A stretch of DNA of 64,000 bases from an uncultured Saprospiraceae bacterium. Lineage in GTDB: Bacteria; Bacteroidota; Bacteroidia; Chitinophagales; Saprospiraceae. Below the pieces are notes generated by a model. The model searched no databases. It was given only the letters and a program-made list of their open reading frames with translations, and had not been told where the DNA came from. The DNA lies in contig CALISO010000018.1 of NCBI GenBank assembly GCA_938041445.1, positions 20,385-84,384 on the forward strand. The letters are read 5' to 3'. Below, one piece after another: positions 18,527 through 27,337 of the stretch (positions within the stretch are counted from its first letter, which is position 1; every line of letters begins with the position of its first letter). The position numbers were made by a program, and so were the translations under genes.

Positions 18527-19195
18527 ATGTCAGCAACCACTCATCAAGATTATCTAGAGACAACTATCAAGGATGAGGTAGTTTGGCTCCTGCCAGAAAA
18601 AGCCATTTATCTACCTAGGTATCAAGTCTGTGTGATTGCTGACCTACATATCGGTAAGCTTTCTACTTTTCGAAAGGCGGGGATAGGGATTCCGCTCGAA
18701 GGCGAAAATGAAAACTGGCAACAACTCACCTATCTTCTACTCAACTATCCCATAAAAACTTGTGTCTTTCTAGGTGACTTGATTCACTCGGATTATAATG
18801 CTGAGTGCAATACTTTAGAAGAGATTCTCGTGCAATTTCCTGATGTCAAGTTTATCTTGACCGAAGGGAATCACGATGTCCATAGCAAGTATCATCTAGA
18901 ACGCATTGATCAACTAGTAATCGTGGCTGAATATGTCTTAGGGCCATTTTTATTTACACACATACCTCTGGAATCACCAGAAGTCGGACGCTATAATGTT
19001 GCTGGGCATATTCACCCAGCTGTCAGATTGAGAGGTCGAGGTCGCGATCGGATGAAGCTACCTTGTTTTTTTGTTTCTTCGAGTCAGATGCTACTTCCTG
19101 CCTTTGGTAATTTTACGGGAAGTAAGTCACTCAATCCTCACAAAGATGACCGTATCTTTGCCTGCACTGGCAATAAGGTGATACAAGTCCAATAA
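18527..19195 (+). CDS. pdeM: metallophosphoesterase, PdeM type
   Basis: Calcineurin-like metallophosphoesterase of the 'ligase-associated DNA damage response endonuclease' group, 222 residues. The metal-binding motifs appear in order: DLHIGK, GDLIHS, GNHD and AGHIHP. It starts directly after the rlmN stop and is followed by rlmD at 19 bases, so all three are likely on one transcript. In many bacteria PdeM is encoded with an ATP-dependent DNA ligase, an exonuclease and an Lhr-like helicase. None of these is here, so the family assignment rests on sequence alone. Confidence 0.78.
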   Translation: MSATTHQDYLETTIKDEVVWLLPEKAIYLPRYQVCVIADLHIGKLSTFRKAGIGIPLEGENENWQQLTYLLLNYPIKTCVFLGDLIHSDYNAECNTLEEILVQFPDVKFILTEGNHDVHSKYHLERIDQLVIVAEYVLGPFLFTHIPLESPEVGRYNVAGHIHPAVRLRGRGRDRMKLPCFFVSSSQMLLPAFGNFTGSKSLNPHKDDRIFACTGNKVIQVQ

Positions 19196-19214
19196 CAGAA
19201 TAACACAATCCACA

Positions 19215-20624
19215 ATGGGTAGAAAAAGAGCAAAAGATGTGATCGTAAACGATGTCAAGTTTAGCGGAATTGCAGATAGAGGTAAAGCGGTAGGACGAGA
19301 TGCAGAGGGCAAGGTCTACTTTGTCGATGGAGCCGTGCCTGGTGATACTGCTGACATCCTCCGTATGCGTAAGCGCAAAGGTGTCTACCAAGGCAAAGTC
19401 GTCAAGGTTACTGACCCTTCTCCTCATCGAATAGAGCCATTCTGTGAGCACTTTGGGATGTGTGGTGGCTGCAAGTGGCAGCACCTCAACTACGAGACAC
19501 AGCTATCAGAGAAGCAAAGAGTAGTCGCTGATGCGATGAGGAGGATAGGTGGTATTGATACTGATGTAAACGCCATCCTCGGTAGTGAGAAAGAAACATT
19601 CTACAGAAACAAAGTCGAATATAGCTTTAGCACTAAGAGATGGTTGACTGACGAAGAAATCAAGAGTGACAAGACTATCACACAACAGCCCGCCGTGGGA
19701 TTTCATAGCCCAGGTGCCTTTGACCGAGTCGTAGATATCGATAAGTGCTATCTACAACATGACGTCTCCAATGAAATCAGAAATCACCTCCGAGAAGCAT
19801 CTATAGAACATGGTTGGGAGTTCTACGATGCGAGAACACATCAAGGATTTCTGCGCAATATCTACCTCCGCAATAACCGTAAAGGACAATGGATGCTCAC
19901 TGTCTGTTTCAATCACAAAAAGGATAACTTACATATTGTTGTGATGGAGAACCTCATTGCGAAGTTTCCACAAATCTCTTCAATGCACTATGTCATCAAT
20001 CAGAAAGTCAATGACAGCATATCAGACCAAGAAGCGATACACTACTGGGGAGATACTCATCTAGAGGAATCGCTTGACCACGTCGCCTTCGACATCGGAC
20101 CAAAGTCATTCTTCCAGACGAACACCTATCAAGCAGAAGTAATGTACCAACAAGTCGTACGTATGGCTAATCTATCTGCAGATGACAATGTCTATGATCT
20201 TTATACAGGTATTGGTAGTATTGGCCTCTATCTAGCGAAGAATGCAGGACACATCGTAGGGATAGAAGCAATCCCAGAAGCAATCGAAGATGCCAAAATC
20301 AATATGACTAAGAATGGTATCACCAACTGTACATTTTACGCTGGCGATGTCAAAGAAATACTGTCCTCCGCATTCTGGGAAAAGCATGGTCGACCAGATG
20401 TCTTAATTACTGACCCACCTAGAGCAGGAATGCATGCAAATGTCGTAGATATGCTGCTGACATTAGAGTCACCTCGAATAGTTTATGTCAGTTGCAACCC
20501 AGCAACACAAGCAAGGGATCTCAAACTTTTGGCAGAAAAGTATGATGTCAAAGAATTACAACCGATAGACATGTTCCCACATACTCATCATATTGAGAAT
20601 ATCGCATTGTTAAAACTTAAGTAA
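19215..20624 (+). CDS. rlmD: 23S rRNA (uracil1939-C5)-methyltransferase, RlmD/RumA family
   Basis: SAM-dependent uridine-5 methyltransferase of 469 residues. An N-terminal TRAM domain spans about 10-70. A cysteine cluster CEHFGMCGGCK near residue 76 fits a 4Fe-4S site. The SAM-binding block is YDLYTGIGSIGLYLA. The catalytic motifs DPPRAGMH and YVSCNPATQARDL contain the nucleophilic cysteine. The exact target uridine cannot be read from sequence; related family members modify U747 or tRNA U54. Third gene after rlmN and pdeM. Confidence 0.92.
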   Translation: MGRKRAKDVIVNDVKFSGIADRGKAVGRDAEGKVYFVDGAVPGDTADILRMRKRKGVYQGKVVKVTDPSPHRIEPFCEHFGMCGGCKWQHLNYETQLSEKQRVVADAMRRIGGIDTDVNAILGSEKETFYRNKVEYSFSTKRWLTDEEIKSDKTITQQPAVGFHSPGAFDRVVDIDKCYLQHDVSNEIRNHLREASIEHGWEFYDARTHQGFLRNIYLRNNRKGQWMLTVCFNHKKDNLHIVVMENLIAKFPQISSMHYVINQKVNDSISDQEAIHYWGDTHLEESLDHVAFDIGPKSFFQTNTYQAEVMYQQVVRMANLSADDNVYDLYTGIGSIGLYLAKNAGHIVGIEAIPEAIEDAKINMTKNGITNCTFYAGDVKEILSSAFWEKHGRPDVLITDPPRAGMHANVVDMLLTLESPRIVYVSCNPATQARDLKLLAEKYDVKELQPIDMFPHTHHIENIALLKLK

Positions 20625-20664
20625 ACAAGTACTAATGCATCATAACTGGCATCATCTGAAAACT

Positions 20665-21981
20665 ATGAAAACTTTATTACTTTCTATCCTTCTCATTCTG
20701 TTATCGATTAATACGCAACTATTTGGTCAGTTGACAATTACCGAACTAGGTAAACTGCCAGAACCAGTCGCTAACAATGCTGTGACAGAAGGATTCATAG
20801 ATGGAGTACCGTATCTGTTTTCTTTCGCAGGAATCGACAGTACTAAAACCTTCTCAAGTACACATCTAAAAAGTTTCAAGGTAAATCTAGAAACTGGAGA
20901 ATCTGAACGTATTGCAGATCTACCTGGAGATCAAGGACTACTAGGTGTCGGTGCAAGTAGGATTGGTAATATCATCTACATCGTTGGCGGCTATACGGTC
21001 AATAGTGACGGTAGTGAAGTGTCGTCTCCCAAAGTGAGAAGGTATGACATCGAAAATAATATCTTCTTGGAAGATGCTGCAGACTTAATCATTGCTACAG
21101 ATGATCATGTACAAACAGTATGGAATGATAGTCTACTTTATGTCATCACTGGATGGAGTAATACTGGCAATATCAGAAATACTCAAATTTATAATCCTAC
21201 TACAGATATATGGACAGAAGGAACATTGGTACCCAATATTCTGTATCGAGCCTTCGGTGCAAGTGGTACGATCTTGAATGATACCATATACTATTTTGGT
21301 GGAGCTACTTCATCAGGAAGTTTCGGTATCCAAAATAGACTTATCAAAGGTGCTATTAACCTCAACGATCCGTCCGAAATCACTTGGTCAATCTCTACAC
21401 CCAATCCAGATATTGATGGATATAGAATGGCATCTACAGTCGTGGGAGAAGAAGTGCATTGGGTAGGTGGATCGAATAATACCTACAACTACAACGGGAT
21501 CGCTTATGATGGGTCTGGTGGAGTATCTCCATCCAATCAAGACATTACACTAGATGTTAATGAAGGAAACTTAGATAGAATTATTTATCCCAAGATCCCA
21601 ATGGACCTGAGAGGTATTGCAAATATTTCTGACAGGATAAAATACATTGCTGGTGGTATGGAAGACGACCAAGTAGTATCGGACAAAGTGCTAAAACTTG
21701 AGTGGGCAAGTACACCAAGCAGTACTTCTAAACATTTAGATACCAAGAAGTCTATCGAGGTGTTCCCAAATCCTGCCACTAGTCATCTCAATATCAGCAA
21801 TCAAGGAAGTGAACTCATAATTAGTTATCGTCTCATCAATATCAATGGTCAGACTATCCTAAAAGGACCAAGACAGGAAACGATTAATATAAGAGCACTA
21901 CCTCCCGGGGTCTATCATCTCGAGATAGAGCTTGAGTCTGGTAAACTGGTTACAGAAATTGTTCAGATTATTGATCTCTAA
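20665..21981 (+). CDS. kelch-repeat protein with T9SS sorting domain
   Basis: Secreted, probably cell-surface protein of about 438 residues. The chosen ATG begins MKTLLLSILLILLS, a clear signal peptide cleaved near FGQ; the frame is open from 20635 but that adds an implausible N-terminus. Kelch-like repeats with GG doublets (NIIYIVGGYTV, NDTIYYFGGATS, EEVHWVGGSNN, KYIAGGMED) predict a beta-propeller. The C-terminus from about residue 365 has the VFPNPATSHLNIS...GVYHLEIELESGK sorting domain. Partner or ligand unknown. Confidence 0.85.
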   Translation: MKTLLLSILLILLSINTQLFGQLTITELGKLPEPVANNAVTEGFIDGVPYLFSFAGIDSTKTFSSTHLKSFKVNLETGESERIADLPGDQGLLGVGASRIGNIIYIVGGYTVNSDGSEVSSPKVRRYDIENNIFLEDAADLIIATDDHVQTVWNDSLLYVITGWSNTGNIRNTQIYNPTTDIWTEGTLVPNILYRAFGASGTILNDTIYYFGGATSSGSFGIQNRLIKGAINLNDPSEITWSISTPNPDIDGYRMASTVVGEEVHWVGGSNNTYNYNGIAYDGSGGVSPSNQDITLDVNEGNLDRIIYPKIPMDLRGIANISDRIKYIAGGMEDDQVVSDKVLKLEWASTPSSTSKHLDTKKSIEVFPNPATSHLNISNQGSELIISYRLININGQTILKGPRQETINIRALPPGVYHLEIELESGKLVTEIVQIIDL

Positions 21982-22089
21982 GTTTGATTGTAGATACTAC
22001 ATTTTACTGTTAATAAGATATCACCAAAAACTCATACCAATACCCATACTTATTGTCGTTAAGTATATTCTAAATCTAATTTTTTATCC

Positions 22090-22449
22090 ATGAGTGTCAC
22101 AGAACGCATCCTCATCATCGAAAAAGAGCTGAAGGTCTACAACCATATCATCTCACAGGCAAAGCAAACCATCCTTGATCAAGATGTCACTAAGTACCCA
22201 ATCTTTGTGGCAAGCAAGTCAACAATAGAGTTAGGTATCAACATCATTGATCATAAAACAACTACTGCGCTATGGTCTATCAATGCTAGTTCACTTGAAG
22301 AATTCGTTGCTAAAAATGTGATTGACTCTTCCAAGATTGACAATTTCAAGCAGACGTATAAAAGTGTAGACACCTTTAATTGCTACTTCATCGTAAGTGA
22401 CATCGGCAATCAATTTGCCTATCTACCGACTATCACAAAGTCTACTTAA
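22090..22449 (+). CDS. conserved hypothetical protein
   Basis: A 119-residue soluble protein I do not recognise. It has a helical N-terminal third (ERILIIEKELKVYNHII) and alternating strands after it, no signal peptide and no cysteine motif. It ends 3 bases before the MtfA-like gene, so the two are almost certainly co-transcribed and may work together. Confidence 0.6.
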   Translation: MSVTERILIIEKELKVYNHIISQAKQTILDQDVTKYPIFVASKSTIELGINIIDHKTTTALWSINASSLEEFVAKNVIDSSKIDNFKQTYKSVDTFNCYFIVSDIGNQFAYLPTITKST

Positions 22450-22452
22450 TCG

Positions 22453-23292
22453 ATGCGGATCTATAATATATCGAGATTACTAGCCGCACCATTTTTAGCT
22501 GGAGCGGTCTACTGTGGATATGCAGCATCTGGTAATTTTCCGAATAAGGCAATGAGCAATTACATCTTGCCGTTGGGTCTTGTTGTGATGCTGATCTACG
22601 TCTTTCATAACCAGATAAATATCTGGTGGCTTAAGAAATATCCGATTCCACTTGATGAAAGGGATAGAGATATTCTGAATAGATATTCTGCTTACTATCG
22701 AGAATTGACAGTACAAGAAAGAATAGAAGTGGAGAATAATATCTTCCTAATGATCAAGACTAAGGAGTTTTCAGCGATGGGCTCTCAAAAAGAAGAAATT
22801 CCATATGATTTCAAACTTATCATCGCGATGTTAGGGGTAGAAATGGCTCACCATACGCGGACACCACTATTAGAAAACTTTGATAAGGTGATCTTGTATA
22901 AGCACCCTTTCCCAACACCTGTAATCAAGCAACTTCATACAGTAGAGATTAATGGTGAAGATGGAGTCGTTCTCTTCGCAATGGATCATCTCAGCGCAGC
23001 GACACATAATCCTGAGATGTACTATCACATTGGGTACCATGGATGGGCAGAAGCCTTTATGTATGAAAACCCCAATCTCGATTATCCAACTGAAGTACAA
23101 TGGCAGACAATAGAAGCTGTAAGTGGATTCTCTACTGCTGCGATTAGTGGAGCATTGGGATTACCACAAATTGACACACTGCCGATTGGCATAAGCCTAT
23201 ACTTTGTTAATGGTGAAAAGATGAAAGTAGTTGATCGCAAGCTGTATGATCAGTTAGAATCTATCTTTCATCGGTATGAGGCCATCGCATAG
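22453..23292 (+). CDS. MtfA-like protein lacking the HExxH zinc motif
   Basis: A 279-residue protein with two N-terminal membrane segments (about 5-25 and 35-53), then a domain with MtfA (peptidase M90) layout: YYRELTVQERIEVENNIFLMI, a KVILYKHPFPTP block and VVLFAMDHLSAATH. Where MtfA has HExxH, this protein reads HGWAE, so the catalytic Glu and second His are missing. It is probably a non-enzymatic homologue. The assignment is by overall layout and should be confirmed with a profile search. Confidence 0.6.
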   Translation: MRIYNISRLLAAPFLAGAVYCGYAASGNFPNKAMSNYILPLGLVVMLIYVFHNQINIWWLKKYPIPLDERDRDILNRYSAYYRELTVQERIEVENNIFLMIKTKEFSAMGSQKEEIPYDFKLIIAMLGVEMAHHTRTPLLENFDKVILYKHPFPTPVIKQLHTVEINGEDGVVLFAMDHLSAATHNPEMYYHIGYHGWAEAFMYENPNLDYPTEVQWQTIEAVSGFSTAAISGALGLPQIDTLPIGISLYFVNGEKMKVVDRKLYDQLESIFHRYEAIA

Positions 23293-23320
23293 AATTCCTT
23301 CTAGATTAGGAATAAATAAA

Positions 23321-23352
23321 AAGGCTTGACCTCTACACAGAGATCAAGCCTT
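23321..23352. terminator. bidirectional terminator
   Basis: Arms AAGGCTTGA/TCAAGCCTT with an inner CTCT/AGAG stem, between the convergent MtfA-like and lipoprotein genes. A run of A before the stem gives a T run for the minus-strand gene. Confidence 0.8.
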
Positions 23353-23395
23353 ATGCTTTATAAAAAGCTATGTCGTGTTGACTATAACGTCAAGC

Positions 23396-24667
23396 TTACT
23401 TCTTAATATCGAATGTATAGCTATCGTTGTTGTCAGTCGCAGTTGCGTTGATGTTAGTTACTTCTAGTAAATAGTATTGGCCATTAGCAAATACCGTGAA
23501 CAAGTCTCCTACAAGCACAACATTACCTGAATAAGTTGTTCCGTTATTATTATGGAAAATTGCAATATCTTCTATGAATGCCACATCGTCAAATGCAAAG
23601 AATTCAGACAAACCATTTTGACCTGGAGTCAATGTTCTAATTACTGCTCCATTTACAGGAGAAATCGTTTGTCTCCAATTAGTTGAATTTGGTTGCCCAG
23701 TATCAATACCATTATCTGCAATCTCCGCAGCAATATCAGTAGAACCTGTACTAGATCCATTATCAAGATCAAGACCCCCTGTTCCTGATGGTCCAGCTTG
23801 GTTAAGTAAGATTCCTAATAATGAAGTAACTGGTGTTCCAGATGAAACAGTACCAACATTCACTGTTTTGACAAACTCAGCAGTACCACCAGCGCTATCA
23901 GCGATGACAACTCTGTAATTTGCACTGCCTGAATCTTGAACTCTGATCAATAAGCTTAAATCCGCAAATCCACTTGTGTACTGAGAAGCAAATGGATTAG
24001 GATTAGCCGTGAAATCTGTAAAGTCAAACTCTAATCTAGAAAGATCAGAAATCAATACATCATCTTCATATACTGCAATTGACGCTAATTCACCAGTAAG
24101 TGGCGTAGCAGAAATGTTGATTGAATATAACGCATTAGGATCAAGATCAATAGACGCTGCTCCACCGACAGTTACATCTGGTGCATCTCCACCACCAGTC
24201 ACGCCTGCATCTGTATCAATAAAAATAGATGATGTCTGAGCACTTACTCCCGCAGCATCAGTCACTTCGAATGCGTAAGCACTTATCACTCCTTCTTCAT
24301 GAGCAGTGATAGTTACATCATAAGTAAATCCATTTCTATCGTCTCCAAATAGCAATACCGTCTCAGTTGAAGCCTGAACTCCATCAATTTGGAATCTAGA
24401 TCTGTCTACTAACGAACCATCTTGAAAAACTTCGAATGTATTAAGCTCTGCATCTCCTGCTAGTGCTGATACTCTTACCGTAAATTCTGTATTTGCGGCA
24501 ACAGCTGCATCTGAAGATATTACATCTGTACCTTCTAATAATGCAATCGTAGGGTCACCATCAAGGCCTCCACCTCCGCCTCCTGTATCGATAATGTCGT
24601 CCTCACAAGAAGTCATGAGCATAGCAGACATTGCTAACAAGAGTCCAAATAATTTGATTTGTTTCAT
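23396..24667 (-). CDS. glycine-rich lipoprotein with immunoglobulin-like strands
   Basis: Unrecognised 423-residue lipoprotein. The signal peptide ends at a lipobox (LMTSC, Cys21), followed by acidic residues and a run of six glycines. The rest is strand-rich with repeated patterns (FEVFQDGSLVDRSRFQ, SIAVYEDDVLISDLSRLEF) suggesting two related Ig-like modules. The last 130 residues form a separate Asn/Thr-rich domain. Likely anchored at the outer membrane. A TACTTTTGC promoter box precedes it. Confidence 0.65.
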   Translation of the reverse strand: MKQIKLFGLLLAMSAMLMTSCEDDIIDTGGGGGGLDGDPTIALLEGTDVISSDAAVAANTEFTVRVSALAGDAELNTFEVFQDGSLVDRSRFQIDGVQASTETVLLFGDDRNGFTYDVTITAHEEGVISAYAFEVTDAAGVSAQTSSIFIDTDAGVTGGGDAPDVTVGGAASIDLDPNALYSINISATPLTGELASIAVYEDDVLISDLSRLEFDFTDFTANPNPFASQYTSGFADLSLLIRVQDSGSANYRVVIADSAGGTAEFVKTVNVGTVSSGTPVTSLLGILLNQAGPSGTGGLDLDNGSSTGSTDIAAEIADNGIDTGQPNSTNWRQTISPVNGAVIRTLTPGQNGLSEFFAFDDVAFIEDIAIFHNNNGTTYSGNVVLVGDLFTVFANGQYYLLEVTNINATATDNNDSYTFDIKK

Positions 24668-24707
24668 ACTTAACTAATTTTGTTTTGTGTTTAGATGTAT
24701 TATAGAC

Positions 24708-24716
24708 GCAAAAGTA
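24708..24716 (-). promoter_or_regulatory. TAnnTTTG promoter box of the lipoprotein gene
   Basis: Minus-strand TACTTTTGC matches the Bacteroidota -7 box, 40 bases upstream of the ATG. Confidence 0.55.
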
Positions 24717-24781
24717 ACTTGATTCCTTGCCTTAAGCACCTTCTTAACAACCTTTTAATACAAATCTAGGATAAACACTTA

Positions 24782-26218
24782 GTGAAATACCACTTTTACC
24801 AAAATATTGGGCTATTAATCTTGATTAATCTGTTGATCAAGCCACTCTATATATTCTGTATTGAGGCTGAAGTGCAGAACCAAATTGGTGACCAAGCTTA
24901 TGGTTTATACTTTGCAATATTCAACTTTCTCTTCATCTTTCAATGGATTCTTGATCCAGGCATTCAAAATTTCAACTCACAATTACTTTCCAAGGAGCGA
25001 ACCCTCTTACAAGAGACTATTAAGCATACAATTACAGCAAAAGTCATCACTGCTGCTGTATTTTTCATAGGTATTGGGTTTATCGGTTGTCTGATTTTCG
25101 GATGGCACTTGCTCCCTATCATTCTATTGATGTTAGGTAATATGATCCTCCTCTCTTTTGCTGTTTTCCTGAGATCGCATTTTTCTATTGTCGGATCGTA
25201 TGTGACAGATAGCATATTATCTTCTGTAGACAAGTTACTCTTAGTCTTAGCGCTGGGCTATGTCTTATACGTAAGTCCAACTGAGATAACAGTGTTGCGA
25301 TTTGTACAGATTCAAACTATTGTACTCATAGCTAGCGTGCTTGTAATCGGCATATGCTTTTTAAGACGATTTTCAGGAGTCGAGCTCAAATTTGAATTAC
25401 CACAGATCAAATCCATCATACAGAAGTCCTTCCCATTTGCCTTAATATTTATCTTAATGTCGCTTTACAATCGGATGGATGGTATTATGCTGAAGTTTTT
25501 GGTTGATGACAATTCTTTATCGGCAGGAATCTATGCTGCAGGATTCAGAGTATACGATGCGATGAATATGATCGGCTACCTATTCGCAGGCTTACTATTA
25601 CCTATGTACGCCAATGCGATAACCCACTCAGAGCGGCTTCACAACCTTTATGATGAGTCTCTCAGACTTATGCTTGTCATCGCCATATTGGCAAGTTTTG
25701 GTACATTCTTCTACAGTGGCGAGATATTGAGTATGATTTATGACAATGTTGATGATCGCCATATTGGTGTCTTTAGAGTGTTATCGTTGAGTTTTTTCTC
25801 TGTTGCATTGACATATATCTACAGCACTCTGATGACGGCTTCCGCCAAATTGAAGATCTTTAATCGGTTACTAGGGCTCGGAGTGGTCGTCAATTTTGGT
25901 CTCAACCTATACCTTATCCCACGTCTACAAGCAGAAGGTGCTGCTATTGCCACTTTTATCACTCAAGGATTACTCCTCATAGGACAGATTGTCCTTGTCT
26001 TCTCAACATTTGCCTTCAAGGTGGACTATCGACTCTTCTTTCAGGTATTAAGCATTATTGCCGTGACGATTGCCGCTTACCTAATAATTCAATCATATCT
26101 ACCTATTCACTTCATTTTTCAGCTCTGTTTAGGTGCAATAATTAGTTTGGCATACATATTGGCACTTAACTTTTTACGTTTAGACACTATCAAGGCAAGA
26201 AACCTAAAAGAAAACTGA
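24782..26218 (+). CDS. polysaccharide flippase, MATE/MOP superfamily
   Basis: Predicted Wzx-like membrane protein that flips lipid-linked sugar repeats across the inner membrane. The 478 residues carry about 12-14 hydrophobic segments. Polar signatures typical of the polysaccharide exporter group occur (YNRMDGIMLKFLVDDNSLSAGIYAAGFRV near 225-255). The start is GTG. It is followed by a chain-length-type protein 16 bases later and an O-antigen ligase/polymerase, forming an export and polymerisation set. Confidence 0.85.
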   Translation: MKYHFYQNIGLLILINLLIKPLYIFCIEAEVQNQIGDQAYGLYFAIFNFLFIFQWILDPGIQNFNSQLLSKERTLLQETIKHTITAKVITAAVFFIGIGFIGCLIFGWHLLPIILLMLGNMILLSFAVFLRSHFSIVGSYVTDSILSSVDKLLLVLALGYVLYVSPTEITVLRFVQIQTIVLIASVLVIGICFLRRFSGVELKFELPQIKSIIQKSFPFALIFILMSLYNRMDGIMLKFLVDDNSLSAGIYAAGFRVYDAMNMIGYLFAGLLLPMYANAITHSERLHNLYDESLRLMLVIAILASFGTFFYSGEILSMIYDNVDDRHIGVFRVLSLSFFSVALTYIYSTLMTASAKLKIFNRLLGLGVVVNFGLNLYLIPRLQAEGAAIATFITQGLLLIGQIVLVFSTFAFKVDYRLFFQVLSIIAVTIAAYLIIQSYLPIHFIFQLCLGAIISLAYILALNFLRLDTIKARNLKEN

Positions 26219-26234
26219 GAAAACTACACCAATC

Positions 26235-27332
26235 TTGAATTCAACCGATACTAATCATCAGATACTAAGGCCACTACTACTATTGTGGGATCAGAAGTTC
26301 AAGATACTTGGGTGGAGCTTCTTGATATCCGTGATTGCGGCTGTCCTAGTACTTCTCAAGCCTAACTACTACGAGTCATCGAGCTTATTCTATCCTGCAA
26401 GCACAGATCTTGCTAAGCCACTCCCAATTGGCAATATGTCTAAAGACATCGAATACTATGGCGAAGCAGAGGATCTTGATAGATTACTAGCTATAGCGAG
26501 TTCTGGAGAACTGAAAGAATATCTAATAGATAAATTTGACCTCTATGATCACTATGATATAGATACATCTAGCTCCAAGGCAAGATATGCAATGGACCTA
26601 ATGCTCAACAAGCACTACAATTCCACTAAGACAAAGTTGGATGCAGTGAAGCTTTCTGTGGAAGACAAAGATCCTGAATTTGCAAGAGATATGGTCAATG
26701 CCGCAACGCATAAACTCAGTGAAATTGCACAGCGAATAGTCAAGGAAGGCCAAAAAATCCAACTCGGCAGTTACAAGTCCACAGTCATTCAAAAAGAAAA
26801 AGGTTTGAAAACACTGACCGATACGATCGGCAGATTAAGAGATAAATATCAGATCTACGACCTCCAGAGTCAAAGTCAAGCTTATTCAGAATTACTTCCA
26901 CAAGCGGAGGCGAATCTATCCAATGTCACAAGTAGGTATCTATCACTGAAGAATAGTGGTATTCATAGAGATACACTCTCCGTCCTCAAATCGAAAGTAG
27001 ATGGCTACGAAGCTCAAATCGCAGACCTTAGAATTAAGCTAAAGAATTTCAATGAAGGATATCTACCATTGCAATCCCTTCAAGAAGAACAAGAAGATTA
27101 CCTCACTCAACTTAACCTCGATAAGCAACGAGTAGCGCAATTGGAGTCGGCATATCAGTCCCCATTCAATGCAATTCACTTGATAGAATTGGGTGAGGTT
27201 CCATTCATCAAGTCTAGACCTAAGCGGACCTTTGTTGTCTTAGGCGTTGCGATAGCAAGTGTTCTGTTTTTAAGTCTACTCGTCTTGATTCAAGACTTCA
27301 TAAAGTCTATTAAGATTAACAAACCAGAGTAA
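26235..27332 (+). CDS. Wzz/chain-length-determinant family protein
   Basis: Inner-membrane polysaccharide co-polymerase, 365 residues. There is a membrane segment at about 22-42 and a second near the C-terminus at about 333-355. Between them lies a periplasmic coiled-coil region of charged residues, the Wzz/PCP layout. No cytoplasmic kinase domain is present, so it is the PCP-1-like short form. Start codon is TTG. It sits between the flippase and the ligase/polymerase and probably sets polymer length. Confidence 0.82.
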   Translation: MNSTDTNHQILRPLLLLWDQKFKILGWSFLISVIAAVLVLLKPNYYESSSLFYPASTDLAKPLPIGNMSKDIEYYGEAEDLDRLLAIASSGELKEYLIDKFDLYDHYDIDTSSSKARYAMDLMLNKHYNSTKTKLDAVKLSVEDKDPEFARDMVNAATHKLSEIAQRIVKEGQKIQLGSYKSTVIQKEKGLKTLTDTIGRLRDKYQIYDLQSQSQAYSELLPQAEANLSNVTSRYLSLKNSGIHRDTLSVLKSKVDGYEAQIADLRIKLKNFNEGYLPLQSLQEEQEDYLTQLNLDKQRVAQLESAYQSPFNAIHLIELGEVPFIKSRPKRTFVVLGVAIASVLFLSLLVLIQDFIKSIKINKPE

Positions 27333-27337
27333 GTCTT

